Of a stretch of 64,000 nt of DNA, positions 24,296-36,344 are shown piece by piece (positions within the stretch are counted from its first letter, which is position 1; each line of letters starts with the position of its first letter). The position numbers were made by a program, and so were the translations under genes. The notes below the pieces were generated by a model that was not told the DNA's origin, did no database searches, and saw only the letters and a list, made by a program, of their open reading frames with translations. This DNA is from Sclerodactyla briareus (lineage: Eukaryota; Echinodermata; Holothuroidea; Dendrochirotida; Sclerodactylidae), in NCBI GenBank assembly GCA_026419785.1, contig JAODTK010005923.1, positions 62,001 through 126,000 of the forward strand. The letters are read 5' to 3'.

Positions 24296-25159
24296 ATATT
24301 GAGCCCAATATATTTCGCTGACATGTATCCGACATATCCAGCAAGCAATTCGCAATTAAACAAAATGCATAATGACCTATAATTGATCAAATTGAGCGCT
24401 TCTGTTGGCCTCCATTCGATTTCTTTTTTCCCTGTTTTCCTTACTTCAACATCGTGTTGGTATACTCTGGCAGTATTGTCCCATTTAGAGTATGACTCGG
24501 CCAGAGCTCCACCCTCGGGGAAGGACACTGGGAATGTACCTGGGACCTCTGGCAGCGAAGATGTTATACATACGTGGATCCCTTCATAGACTCGTCATAT
24601 GAACAGGTGAAGCAGTATCATATCAGTTGAACACCAACTGATGAAATGATCTAATAGAGAGGAGATCTGGGCGATCCGAGAGAGTGGGACAAGCATGGGC
24701 GTCAAACACGGGGGGGCGGGGGACAGACTCCCCCCCCCCCCACTTGTTTTGACAATGCTCCCATTGACTTTAACATTCACACAGTAAAACTTTGAAAATG
24801 TGGGCGTACCCCACCCACCCCCAACACACACACACACACTTTGAGAGGTGGGTGAAGGCTCATGGGGACAAGTAGGCCTAACTTTAGTGGCATAACTGCT
24901 ATGACGAACTTCTAACCACCAGGCCTGAGTAACATACATCCAATCCTCTATTTGTGATTTGGTAGTTACTGTCGTCGATTCAAGCTCCGGGTGGCCGAGG
25001 AAACGGAGTGTACGTACGTTACATGCATCGATCGATCGTCGGGACGGCCGGGCAGTCTTTTCAGCTCACCGAGGCAGTCTTAGACGCACCGAGCAGTCTT
25101 TAGCATGCACCGGTAAGTCATTTGTCCACCGGGCAGTCCCGGGCAGTCTTTAGTAGGAC

Positions 25160-25169
25160 CGCTCCGATC
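25160..25169. repeat. target-site duplication, right
   Basis: CGCTCCGATC, same orientation as 21134-21143, directly outside the right inverted end. Confidence 0.8.
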
Positions 25170-26150
25170 GCGTCTTATATTCGAAGGCAGGTAGTAACTT
25201 AGGCCTCAAGTTAGGCTACGTACGTTATTGCATACGCTGTTAGATGGACTAGGTTACATTTCGTGGGTGGGCCCGTCGCGGCGGAGGAAACGACAGTACC
25301 CATGCAGACATGCCGATGAGTACGATGGCGGTATGGATCTCAAGTTAGGCTACGTTTACAGCGTATGTATTTATATCTAAAAGGAATATGGGGGTTCCGC
25401 CGGCCTACAGTTTTCGAATACCATATCGGACATAAACCAACCTGGACGTTTTGGCAACCAACTTTTAGTCTGAGGGACATTAGGCTAGCACGGACATATC
25501 CAGGTGAATTAACGTAATAATTGGTGATTTTATTGGGTAGAGACTTGGCGTAGGAGTTTTGATTAGTGTTGGAGCGAACGTTAACGGGATATTGTGATAT
25601 ATTAGTAAGAGATTTGGCGCAATTTAATTAGTGTTGGGTCAAAAAAAAAACTTGGTGAATGGGCGACTGTCCTGTTTTCTTACTATAACGTTGCAGGCTC
25701 CACAGGTAATGAGTGGTCTATTGTGTTTAACTGTTCCGTACTATTCAAATAAGTCGGTACAATAATGAATGTATGGCCTATGCTAGTGATGCAGCTTGAG
25801 CCTTGGGGTTGCGCGTGCCATAAAAGCCCAAAAGGACATATTATTACTGTCTTAACACAGGACTAGGCAAAAAGCACCTAGGCCGAGACTGCTAATCACT
25901 GCACACAGACAAGTGCTAAGTTTCAGGTAAACGTTTATGAAATATAACTGCAACATTGTCTGTACTAGGAGAATCGAAAACCCATGTAATGACTCATTAA
26001 CACAATACACCCAGGGTCTAATTGCAATTCTGTTGCCACATCTTGCTGTATCTGTTGGTTAAAGCTCAGTGGTTATCAGTTGATGAACCAAGATATTAAT
26101 ACATACTGGGGGTGGGATGGAAAAGGGCTTCAACTTGACATTGCTGAAGA
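25170..26150. other. no gene supported
   Basis: CTCAAGTTAGGCTACGT occurs twice (near 25205 and 25340), hinting at a small old duplication. No coding sequence recognised. Confidence 0.45.
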
Positions 26151-26154
26151 AGAT

Positions 26155-26260
26155 GTGAGGTGAAAAGGCCACTGGCGTAGTGACTGAAATAAAAACATCG
26201 GTCGCGCAACCAGGCGAGACACCTATGGCAATCGCCTTGTTCCCTATTTGACGCTTTGTG
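26155..26260 (+). repeat. orphan copy of array tail motif
   Basis: GCGCAACCAGGCGAGACAC followed by a TATGGCAATCGCC-like phrase is nearly the same as 55796-55830, which follows the array at 54.5-55.2 kb. A diverged version (CGATCGTGCAACAGCC) follows the array at 36.3-37.4 kb. Here no array is attached. It may be the trailing end of a lost array element or a separate short repeat. Confidence 0.55.
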
Positions 26261-26940
26261 TGCGGACTGCATTTCTGACAAAATCAGTAATGAAAATCGT
26301 GCAAACTTGTGTTCAGTGAGTACATATTGTAGTTTATAGTATGCATTCAAATTTCGTATTCCGCTTGTGCAAAGCAGAACTTTTCAGTCCATCTTATGGC
26401 GCGACGTTTTGCACCTAATTAGACAATGGCGACAATTAGAGTTTGACTAAAATATATGCCAATACGTTATTATGTATAGAATACACGGAGCTATAGTTTT
26501 TTAGCCTATCCCTCGAAGTCGCGCCTTCTGTGCGCGCGATACGGTTTGTATGATCAGCCTGGCGTCATCTGCAATGGCTCCCCGCGTCGAAGTATCCGAC
26601 ATGGCATGATGGTCGCTATTTGGCCATTTTCAGTGTTCGTATACTAGTACTGGGACTGCTTGAAACTAGATTATAGAAGCTTCTCAAGAGTTCTCTTTTA
26701 CATTCATTCACAGTTGTACAGTTGACACCAGATTGTATCGAGTATGGTAGCCGGAATAGAAAGATTGTAGGAGCGTGTCAAGTTCTACATGAGGCTATTC
26801 GCCGCGCACATCATATCGTGACCGTTTCCAATTCAGCCAATCGTTTGCAATCCGGATATTCTGCGGTCACACACTCAGCTCTCCCAGCTGGTTCAATAGT
26901 GACGACTCACTCAGGCAATCGAACACGCACTCTCGCTCGT
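26260..26940. other. no feature recognised
   Basis: No supported coding or RNA structure. The 75-codon frame at 26722-26949 matches no family that I know. Confidence 0.4.
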
Positions 26941-26944
26941 ACGC

Positions 26945-26998
26945 TGTAGCTCAGCCGGTCAGCGTAGTCGTATTTTACGACAGTGGGTAATCCCTAGA
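26945..26998 (+). repeat. tRNA-like fragment (box A only)
   Basis: GCTGTAGCTCAGCCGGTCAG resembles a tRNA D-arm/box A, followed by GTCGTATTTTACGACAG, which can pair as an anticodon-like stem. No box B (GGTTCGANNCC) is visible downstream, so it is at most the head of a decayed SINE. Confidence 0.35.
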
Positions 26999-26999
26999 G

Positions 27000-29550
27000 A
27001 GTGAATTGGAATATCAGGATTTCATGTGTCGTATTCACGTCATGAAATTTCGAAGGATTGCTGTACTACTTGAGTTGACAAGAGGCACTTTTCAATAAAG
27101 TGAGAAAAAAAAAGATAAGCTAGTTCAATACAATGTGGCTCAGTTAACGTTTGGGTATGTCCTCTTGTACCACGTTTATTCCGGGTAACATGATTCGAAA
27201 GATGTATTTCGATAAGATGGCTAATGGTCATGTATGACAGGGATTTTGGTACTACTATTTTATACGTTATGACAGCTGAAATCCCAGAAAATATTCAGCC
27301 GCAGTCGAGTTGTACAATAAGGCACAATCAGCTATTGCCAAATTTGCCGTGTGACATCAAACAACTGTACCAAACAAACTAGCAACACTAGGGAGGCAAC
27401 ATTGTGCACAAGCCCACAGTCGCACACACAGTCCACGCATCAACAGGTATTCTTGTTCAATCATGCTTGGATATGCACTCTACACGTACAGGGTGTAAAT
27501 CCAGGGAGTAGGGAAGGTCCGTGTTCCCAATAGGATTGCAGTCACGCACCCAATCGTGATCACTGTACGTTGGATATAAGCATGAGAGCTCCAAACCGAC
27601 GCTGAGGATTCGAACGCAGAATCCAGAGGGTTCTTGCACCAGGCTTATCTCAATACTCATAACCCTGAAAGCCTTTGCTGGCCAATGATCCCCCGCATAT
27701 CCCTAGTTGACCCTCATCACCATAGGACAATGCAAGGTGAATTGTCGCCAAGTCGCATAGCCAATACAATCTTCACTCGAACCACCACACCCATTACTGT
27801 GCACTCTGAAATTTTGATCTAGCGTGACACCAAGATTCCAGTAGCATTAATCAAGTACCGATTCAACCCTCTAGTAGTTGCACTTAAAAGGTCCCCCTCT
27901 GGATTTTTCTGTATTCCATTCACGCAATCCGCATTTTATTACCATTTTAACAAAGATCTGTCTGCGAGGATAAAATGATGTATAGATGATCGATATGTAC
28001 AGTAGACGATTGTCGGGGAAGAAGCGTGCTGTACACGATAAACGTTGAGCAAGTCGTTAGAATGCATGTGGAAGAAGGTGGCACCAAACACATTGGCGGT
28101 GGAAATCTAATGAGATAAAGAGGACAATTGATCGAAATGAGGCCGGTAACACTAAATTGGAATGATAGGCTAGAAAATAAAAGTCTGGAACTACAGCGTC
28201 GATACTACGGTTCTGGTCCAGTTCACGGATAAAGTCGTGTACCGGAGTGGCTGGATCTCAGTTGTTTTAATGCTGTTCAAGTTCGAAGCCTCTTATAACG
28301 TCCGAGGGATTCAACAGTGAAGATGCAAAACATTGTATCGTCAGACAAACTATTCGATATGCTTCCTTCAGGGCAAGGTCATTGATAAATGAGGAGGCAG
28401 TCTGCAGCTGAATTGGATCGGTGAAGTTAGAAAAAACATGCCTATAATAATGCCGTTCGAAATCAATATGTTTTCCCAGGGGTCCATGTAGGTAATATAT
28501 TATTGAGATGAAAAAATACCAGTTGGGGATTTCCGCTCCGACCGACCCAATTATGTTTTTTCGACTCCAATGGGGAGGAGCATGCAAATCTGTCAAGAGA
28601 TGTTATGAGATGATATGACTTTAGATTTGTAAGATACTGCGTCATATTACAACAAACAGTCATGTGAACCGCGTCCATCTGCTGTGATCACATCTATTGA
28701 TGATGGTTATTATATATACAGAAATGTTGCTAATATTCCCAAAAGCGGTGTGCTCTATGAGGCATTATTAATGCAAAGGGAAACAAGTGCCAAGTCGGAA
28801 CGTCTTCTTGGTAGCTGCGGACAGCAAAACTTCGTGGCAAAATTACACCCGCATCGTTGGTCGCCCCCATGTCACACTGTATGGTTGTTCACATGAAACT
28901 GACATCTGTAATAACATTGGAATGACTTGGAAAAAGTCTACCACATTAGCCTAATCTTTGCTATCAGTGTCCATTCCTAAGCCTGTGGCAGTGACAGTGG
29001 AAACACACTTCCACAGAAATGAAATCTAAATGTTTGACACCCATAGTTGAACCACTCCATAAGTTACAATTGAAACAAGCATTTCGTGGGGGGGGGGAGG
29101 GCGCAAGCCCCCATTTCTAGGTCACCACCATGAGCAATTGGGACCGAGATGTAATGCTAAACAAATCCTGTGCAGGCCGGGTGCTAATGTAACTGGGCGA
29201 GAGATTTTTGGTTTTGGCGATGATGATTGTGAAAGACAAATCAACACCCCCTGGGACCAATAGGTTTTTTTGTCACGATTCTGCCTGAACTGGACCTTCG
29301 GATAGATAAGGTAAACATGCTCAAGCAGAGGAGGCGTAAGTAATGTACCAACTTGTCTGGCAGCAGGAAGAAGCTCAAAATAAAGTTGGAAAATTGGGGG
29401 TTAATATTGCGATTTAATTAAAATTCTTAATAACACTATGCGAACAAAATGTAGCTAAGGATAGCCAGAGTAGCAAGCTTCATCGACCCACCAAGTTTCA
29501 CCTGATCGCATGTATGGTTTAGAAGTTATAAGTTGAACGTGACGAACAGA
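27000..29550. other. no gene supported
   Basis: Unique-looking sequence. Frames of 60-109 codons exist on both strands but show no motif or codon pattern that I can assign. A poly-G run lies at 29088-29099. Confidence 0.4.
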
Positions 29551-29552
29551 AG

Positions 29553-29605
29553 GCACGAACGAACGAACGGACGAACGAACGAACGAAAGAACCGAACGGA
29601 CGGAG
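29553..29605. repeat. (GAAC)n microsatellite
   Basis: Imperfect GAAC/CGAA repeat with CGGA variants. The minus-strand Ser/Val/Arg-rich frame across it is a by-product. Confidence 0.9.
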
Positions 29606-30230
29606 AGCATGAGACTGTGTAGAAGCGCCTCCCGCGCTAAAAAAGCACCGGCACTCATGCTCTTGCACCGCTGTATTGATTATATTGTTGCCAGAGGCGC
29701 CTCAACAAACATGTTAGGAAAACAGGTCGTTATGATAGGGATCTCAGAATCTTATTAAAAATTTCGATATGTGACGAAAAATGACGGTCTGGTTTTGGTG
29801 ATATTGGAATCAATGTGGATTTTAGGTTTGTGGTTTTTTGGGGAGCAAATATTTTATTTTCCTTCTATTCTTTTAATATATCACAAATATATGTTTCTAA
29901 TTGAAATTAGTTATACAGTGTGCCACTATATGACCTCTATGACGAACATTCCAAACTGTTTGAACTTGCGAGAGGGGGATTTGCAACAGCCACAGTTCGC
30001 TCAAAGATGAGAGGTGTCATTTTGCACTTTCCACAAGAGGGTTTTCAGGAGACCGGGTCTGAAATTCTATTTTGGGTGAGTAAAGTGTAACGGTTTAATC
30101 GTGTATAGAAACAATGAACACATCATTGATCCTGTGGTTTACGTCGGCCCCGGAAGAACGGGTGAAATATTGTAGTCCGGATGACATTCATTTTATATTT
30201 TCCGCTCGTCACAAATTCTATACGGTGTAC
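29605..30230. other. no feature recognised
   Basis: No coding or RNA features seen. The 79-codon frame at 29771-30010 has one hydrophobic stretch but no known domain. Confidence 0.4.
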
Positions 30231-30254
30231 ATGTAATCTTCTCTCCACCTGATG

Positions 30255-31445
30255 TATTCACGAGCTGTTTTCAAATCGTCTTGCACGTCAAAATTCACCT
30301 TGTTCATAAGTTCAACCAATCAGTTTATCGTTGCAGACATGCTGTGTCAAAGGGATCACACAACATACAACAGGTGTTAGCGACAGCAGTAAATAGAAAA
30401 CTTGACGCTTGACAAACTGACGCTCGACGAACTCTCGCTACGCTGCTTTCGAATTTGACTAAGTCAATCCTATTGAATGATGCTAATCACACACACCAGA
30501 ATATTCAAACACTATAGTGTATCTTGAATATCTCATCCCTGATGTTAGAAAATATACAGTCCGGTTACACTAATGACATTAATCAATTTATCGTTCGCGA
30601 ATTATAATATACAAGCTTGTATCCATTTGCGTAGAATATTCATGGATTCGTTATCCTGAGATTATGTTGTCATACATATTCCGATCAATTGTTACCATTT
30701 TCGTTGGATGGTTTGCGTTCAAATTCGAAATGAAGTTCACTCGTTCAAGTCGATACATCTATGATTTGCAGAGAGAGTGTTTGCTCTTTGCTACAATTCC
30801 AAGTTATTTGTGCCAATAACACAATACCACAGCCAGCACCACACCAAAAGAATAACAACCTAATATTCCTGTGTAATACATTTTACTAAGCGGAGCTTCA
30901 CAAGTCACAAGGGGCAGTTATTGAATACGTTGGAATTGGTTGTCAAATCGTCTTGCTTGAGTTCCAACCAATCAGTCATCATGCAGACATGCCAGTGTCA
31001 AGGGTTTTACAAAAGAACGGGTGCGACACTAAATAGAAAACGGACGCTTGACCTTGACGCGTTGAACTTTGCTCATTAATCACGATCAATTGATATATTT
31101 CAAACTGGCTGAGTTAATACATTGAAGTGAATGCGAATCACCACACAGAGAAGATTAGAACACTAATTTGCAATACCCGTGGATGTATCTTAAGTTATCT
31201 CATCCTGATTGTTAGAAAATATACAGTCATGGTATACTGTGTCATTCAATTTATCGTTCGCGAATTATAATATACCAGCTTGTATCAATTTGCGTTGAGA
31301 ATTCATGGATTCGTTTAACCCTGAGATTTTATTTTCATACATATATCAATAAATTTCTACATTTTCGTTCAATTGTTTGCGCTCAATTTCGAAAGTTCAC
31401 TCGTTCCAGTCAATACTTGCAAAGGGAGCATTTACTCCTTGCTAC
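30255..31445. repeat. 663-bp tandem duplication with conserved blocks
   Basis: Unit 1 (about 30255-30805) and unit 2 (about 30935-31445) match in order over about 550 bp, offset 663 bp. Shared blocks include TCAAATCGTCTTGC, AACCAATCAGT, GCAGACATGC, CTAAATAGAAAAC/GTAAATAGAAAAC, GTTAGAAAATATACAGTC, TTTATCGTTCGCGAATTATA (30587 and 31250) and TTCATGGATTCGTT. The blocks are almost unchanged while the sequence between them has drifted and gained gaps. No coding frame is shared. Could be a duplicated regulatory region or a decayed repeat unit. Confidence 0.85.
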
Positions 31446-32630
31446 TCCCCATCATAAGAGTTAGATACCAATCAAAGCATGTATAGAAACAACTTGCCAG
31501 ATGGTTAAATAGTCTGCAAACTACTATTCCGCGCGGGGAGCACGACACAAAAGACTTAATGAGCAAAGGGTTTGATTATTTCACGAGTGACTACGGCCAA
31601 ATCTATAGTGTATTACGGCCAGTTCACAAGCATGCCAAACCAAATTCTGTCGGGACGGAAGCACCCACGAATTCTACCCAAGTGTCAAGTAAATTATGAT
31701 TGTTTCACAATTTGACTATGTCCAAGTTAAGTCAAGTCACGCTAACTGGCGAGTAAATCACAACGAACGTCAAGTTAACGTTGTTAAGTTGTTCATCTTA
31801 TAGTTGGCGATTGTAGATTGTATTCAGCTGGCTGCTATCAAAAAATATACTCCAATTACTGCAATAATAATAATAATAATAACTTACTCTTTTCTTCAAC
31901 ATAATATCGGGTCAATCAAACACGTGACAAGAAGTGGCAGTCAGTATTTGCAAATAATATTTACGCGTATCAGTCGTGTTTTTTGTACTGGGAATCTGAA
32001 ACATTTCTGTAATTTTGATATGTTGTTTCAACGCAACGTTTCTTACGTTATTGACAAATATTTGAATTTAATGTTGTAGTGAGGAATTTGATTTGTTGAC
32101 TGAAAATGTACTACTGATTGCAGCCAATTAGCAACGTTATTCTCGTTAGAAGGAGGACTAGGGCCATTCCGGTAGGGTTTATCAGATCGCCCTCTCGGTG
32201 CGTTGGTGCGTTTCTTTGAGATTGAAGAAGCGCCTATTTGCAGGTGTTTTCTCAGAAGTGTATATTTGGCTAACCCGCCCAATGTATACCACCATGTTTT
32301 CTTTGCCTAACGTTACAGCAGTCGCCAACGTTCCACAAACAGCGTCTGTGATAAAGCGGTAAAGATAGTTAAAGAGCATCGTCCTGATACGGAGGTACGG
32401 TTACTGATCATCAACTGTTGGTATGCTCATTTTATGTTTGAAAGGACTACTCGCCCCTTTTCAGTTCATGAAAATTAAACCTGTGTAGTTTTGAACATCT
32501 CTATACTCTTCTAACTCTCTGAACGGAACCTTCAATACGGGTTGTATTCGATAGAAATTGTGATGTATGTTGAAGAGGTAGCACAACCCTATTCGCGAAG
32601 TTCCCAGGTTGGCCCTGTCGTAACTTATCA
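31445..32630. other. no gene supported; short (TAA)n
   Basis: An (ATA)n run at 31863-31882. Frames of 79-91 codons are present on opposite strands without a recognisable motif. Confidence 0.4.
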
Positions 32631-33014
32631 GCCTTAACCTAGAATAACGAGATGAGAAGGCGTCATGTTGTACATGTTGTACCCATAGATCTTTACAAAC
32701 AATGCCCACAGGTTGTCAGCTTCCACACTTGTGAGAGTAGTAGCAAAATCTATCTTAGGGTCGAGTTCGATTAGAAAAAAAAAAAAAAGTTTTGAGTTGA
32801 TTACGACAGCTCGATACCACCGGAGGGGACCTGCAGTCAGGACAAAGAGAGACCAATGTTGAGAGGCTATCGACAGGTTGAATATACGGGACACCCTAAC
32901 CGATAAAAAATGGTGTGATCTGTGTTCCATAAGGTGGCGGACGGTACATTCCAGAATCTTGCATTTACTAGGAAGGAGCGACAGGCGATAACTCGATGGG
33001 AATAGGCCAACCAT
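32630..33014 (-). pseudogene. possible LINE reverse-transcriptase relic
   Basis: The minus-strand frame contains SSYRLSLLPSKCKILECTVR followed by HLMEHRSHHFLS, which resembles the NYRPVSLTxxxCKILExxxxxHLMxH block near the N-terminus of non-LTR reverse transcriptases. No later RT motifs (KAFD, YADD) can be followed. The match is short, so it may be chance. Confidence 0.4.
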
Positions 33015-33340
33015 TTGTTGTTCGTCTGAAATTCAGATAGAAAAGAATCACCATCACTCGCGTCTTCTATGTGGTGTGTGGGTCACACTGCCCGGAATCG
33101 TCCAGACAGATCTTGATGAGATTTGGTTTGTATTTGGTCCCGGAGGTGATATAGGTGAAGAGCAGCAGGTACTGAAACATTGAGATTCTTGACGTGATTA
33201 TCTTTTTATACGCAGGTAGTCGTGAAGTGTGGGGATATTCAAAGTCAGAAGAGGATCGGGAGGTCAATAATGTGTCCAATCAAATGCGCCTACCAAATTC
33301 CTGACGAACTGGTTTTCCATCTCATCGTCTCATCGTTCTC
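33014..33340. other. probable intron or upstream sequence of the death-domain exon
   Basis: It ends with a pyrimidine-rich run and TTCTCAG at 33337-33343, which reads as a splice acceptor for the exon that follows. Nothing else recognised. Confidence 0.4.
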
Positions 33341-33343
33341 AGG

Positions 33344-33629
33344 TCATTTCACCAAAATTACAAAATGGAAGTTCGTTGGGAGACATTTCTGGGCCTAAAG
33401 GAAGAAAAAAGGCAGCGATCGAGACAACAATATGAGTGAGGCCTACGAGGGCGTCCAAGAGGCCTGTTTCCAAATGTTGTACGAATGGAAGAAAAACAAC
33501 GGTAGCAGTGCAACTGTTGAAATCCTGGCAAATGCGTTGGCCAATTCGGGAGAATACCGATGTGAACAATGCCTGCGGTCTATGATGACGGCGAACAGGA
33601 ATGAGCGATCGCACGAGTCAACACCGTAG
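33344..33629 (+). CDS. C-terminal exon of a death-domain protein (frame interrupted)
   Basis: After an acceptor-like CTCATCGTTCTCAG the sequence reads ITKWKFVGRHF in one frame, then FLGLKEEK and AIET in others, then without a break from about 33420: NNMSEAYEGVQEACFQML, YEWKKNNGSSATVEILANAL, ANSGEYRCEQCLRSM, and a short tail to a TAG stop at 33627. The pattern (W near the start, GL before helix 2, NN, a Cys/QML-W-K..NGS helix, then ATxxxLxxAL and a final G) is that of a death domain of about 85 residues, the helical bundle used for adaptor assembly in apoptosis and innate-immune signalling. Only the last exon is visible, so the protein cannot be named. One or two small frame changes in the first 75 bases are either assembly errors or a pseudogene. 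No upstream exon was recognised. Confidence 0.6.
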
Positions 33630-34340
33630 TTTCTTGAAAATATAATACTTTGGTATAAGACCCTGACCATGGAAACCAGAAGGTACAAGACAAGACAGCA
33701 GGACCAAAAGTCGGTTAATAGTGAGAGCCAACGGGCAATGGGACGCATAAAGGCACCTCACATTGTCAAGAAAACAAGTTTCAGCCAGGATGATATGATG
33801 ATGATTCCCTCCATTCATTAATTATATTTAGGTAAAAAAAAATAGGGCCCGTACGGTACAATTAATGACATACTAGACTGTAACTGTCAAAGTAAATCTC
33901 AGCTGTCTGTCTCAGTTTTGCCCCGTTACGAGTAACACAGGTCACGTGAGGGTGAAAACTTTACTCATACTTACCGTTTCTTGTAGTATCGTACGAAAGT
34001 ATTACGAAAGCATGACATTGGGGGATTTTAATTACTACAAATTAAGAAGCTCGTAAGAGCGATGTAACACCACACTGGTATCTGTTTCATCTATAGCTGA
34101 GTAACTCGAATTCTGTTGAACGAATGATAGTAGCTTCAGTGGAGATTTTTTGTAATGTCTCCTGTACTGTATTCTGAACCTGGCTATCTCCCGGCCTTAG
34201 TATAAACCGGGCATGTTATATCTCCCTTTACAATACTATGTGGAGATATTCAAAAATCCTTACCAACAAATGTTTTAGGGAGTCGGGTTCCCCCGTCCTC
34301 TTGTTGCTCACCAGCTATGCTGGTTGATCTATTGTGATGC
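33630..34340. other. probable 3' untranslated region, then nothing recognised
   Basis: Sequence after the death-domain stop is AT-rich. ATATAATAC and an A-run at 33831-33842 are present, but no clear AATAAA signal. Beyond 33850 I recognise nothing. Confidence 0.3.
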
Positions 34341-34345
34341 CAATG

Positions 34346-34425
34346 TCACTCTATCGATCTATCTACTATCTATCTATCTATCTATCTTCTATCTATCTAT
34401 CTACTATCTATCCTCCTATCTATCC
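34346..34425. repeat. (TATC)n microsatellite
   Basis: Imperfect CTAT repeat with TACTATC and TTCTATC variants. Confidence 0.95.
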
Positions 34426-34429
34426 GTCT

Positions 34430-36340
34430 GTAAACAAATGTTGTGCTTTGATGAATCTCGACTCGAAGACCATGTGTTATTGCTGAGGATCATCCTGACC
34501 ACCTAAAGGTGACAAAATTTGGGTCCCAGGGCCAAGTTAAAGCGGGATAAGGGACTATTTTGTTTAAAATCCATCCAAAATGCATTTTTCTGCTCTGAAG
34601 AGGATTGGTTGGGTTGCTCAAATTGCCTCTAATGTTTCCTCCTCGAAAAGTGCCCTCTTCATGGCATCTTCACAAAATTTTACTGTCTTTAATCTGAGGT
34701 AGTTTAATGCTGCACTTTCTTGGAAAAGTTTGACGTTTTTCCCATTTGATCTTTTTTTCATTTCTCCCATAATTCACTCGGAGATCTGGCCTCGCAGTCT
34801 AGCTGTTTACTGTAGATTTTTGTCAACATAACCTCAACTGGAAGTGCCATTAGAAGCTAGGTATCCCTTCGGCATATGCCCTTCTTATAGTAAGATATGA
34901 GACTTTGATCCACAAAAAGGCTATACATATAGAAGACACGTGAGTCACAAATATACCCTGAATCACATGGATGTTGAATTCTTGGAGCATGGGGCGTGTG
35001 CGACGAGTTTGCTTTGGAGTTTTGAAGCACAGGGGCTCCTACGCAGCGTTGACCGCTATACCCATAATGTAGCCTAGGCCGAGGCTATAGCATAATAGTA
35101 TACCAGTCTATTAGTGAGTAGGGTCAAACGCTACGTACGAGCCGCCCGTGGTTTGGAGAGGGTGAGTATCGGACCAAATTCACTGTAAAATAACGTTGAA
35201 ATCTGCAATCTGACAAACATTTGACAATCATCAAATAATGAACAAGGCATGTAGTGGTGATACAACAACATTTCACCAAAGATTTGAATTATGTTATTGC
35301 AAGGCTCTTCAAAATTGTCCTTTCTGATCTAGGCTAAGTGTGGTCCCTGTACAAATTTAATCATAGCAAGTTCGGTAGCGGGCCTACTTGGGCTACCTTG
35401 GGGAATAAAAGCCATTGAAAAGTATCATTTCTGTTTTCTTATTCATTAACACAAAATACAATTTTGCCTGGAATGAACATTCACTATAGGCAGAAAAATG
35501 TTGCCGTTGAAGGATTTGCCCTTTCGGCGACAGTCATGTAGCTATGGGAGGAAGCAGGAACGGTATCGCATGCGGTAGCATTATACCCATGTACCAACGT
35601 TTACAGTGTAACTTGTGTAGCAGTAGTTTGCAATGCACTCCATTGGAGAGTCAGGGAGACAAACTTGGGCAAAGAGGGAGGCTGTAACCCCTTATAGAAC
35701 ACATCCTTCCGATTGTGGAACGAGCAATGTTCGGCGGTATGATGGTAGTGTACCAAAGATTTGCTGATCTATTTTCTGGAAACCCCACCCCCTAGATTTG
35801 CAAAAATCCATCTTTGAAATTGTTTTTTGAAAACCTCATTAGCATAAACACTGATGTAATTAAACATATTCACGTACAACTACGAAATGACTTCTTGCAA
35901 AAAGAAATAGGCCTTTTTTGTACTTGTTATTTTAATATTTTGAGAAGTGATGTACCCCTAATGGTCACACAACTATCCATACATGTTTCTTCTACATTTG
36001 CAACGGCGATAAGTAGAATTGAAAAATTCTTTTCCAGTGATAATTGTACATTAAAAGCATACCCAGTGTGTACTGGATTGTTGATGATTGTATTAGGGGT
36101 GGGGGTTCAGGGATAGGAGTGGCGGTTTTTTTGAAGGTTACCGTTACGGTTAGGTTTTTAGATGTTTTGTAACAATGAGATTTGGGATGACATCTGCAAT
36201 TGGAATCTAACCCTACCCCAATCGGAACCACAGTTGTTGTGTTTTTTGCTACACTAATCTGATACATCATGTACACTATGGGATACATTACAGAGTATGA
36301 AAATCATGCCGTTTTCGTTTCGCCTGAACAAACTTTCTTT
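34430..36340. other. no gene supported
   Basis: No coding sequence recognised. The 100-codon frame at 35814-36116 has no known motif. The region is AT-rich, with ordinary short repeats only. Confidence 0.4.
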
Positions 36341-36344
36341 TTAA

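Larger units (their letters stand above)
21144..25159. mobile_element. 4-kb DNA transposon with long inverted ends made of AGACTGCCCGG repeats
   Basis: Left end (21144 to about 21285) and right end (about 25040-25159) are inverted copies. Both begin GTCCTACTAAAGACTGC and continue with a match through GGGACTGCCCGGTGGACAAA to GACTGCCCGGCCG. Each end holds six copies of a GACTGCCCGGT word in opposite orientation. The element is bounded by a direct 10-bp duplication, CGCTCCGATC. Such reiterated subterminal words are typical transposase-binding sites of cut-and-paste elements. A 9-11-bp duplication with a terminal G suits Mutator-like elements best, but I see no transposase, so the superfamily is unproven. 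The inside holds a LINE fragment and a small tandem duplication. It looks non-autonomous. Confidence 0.8.
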
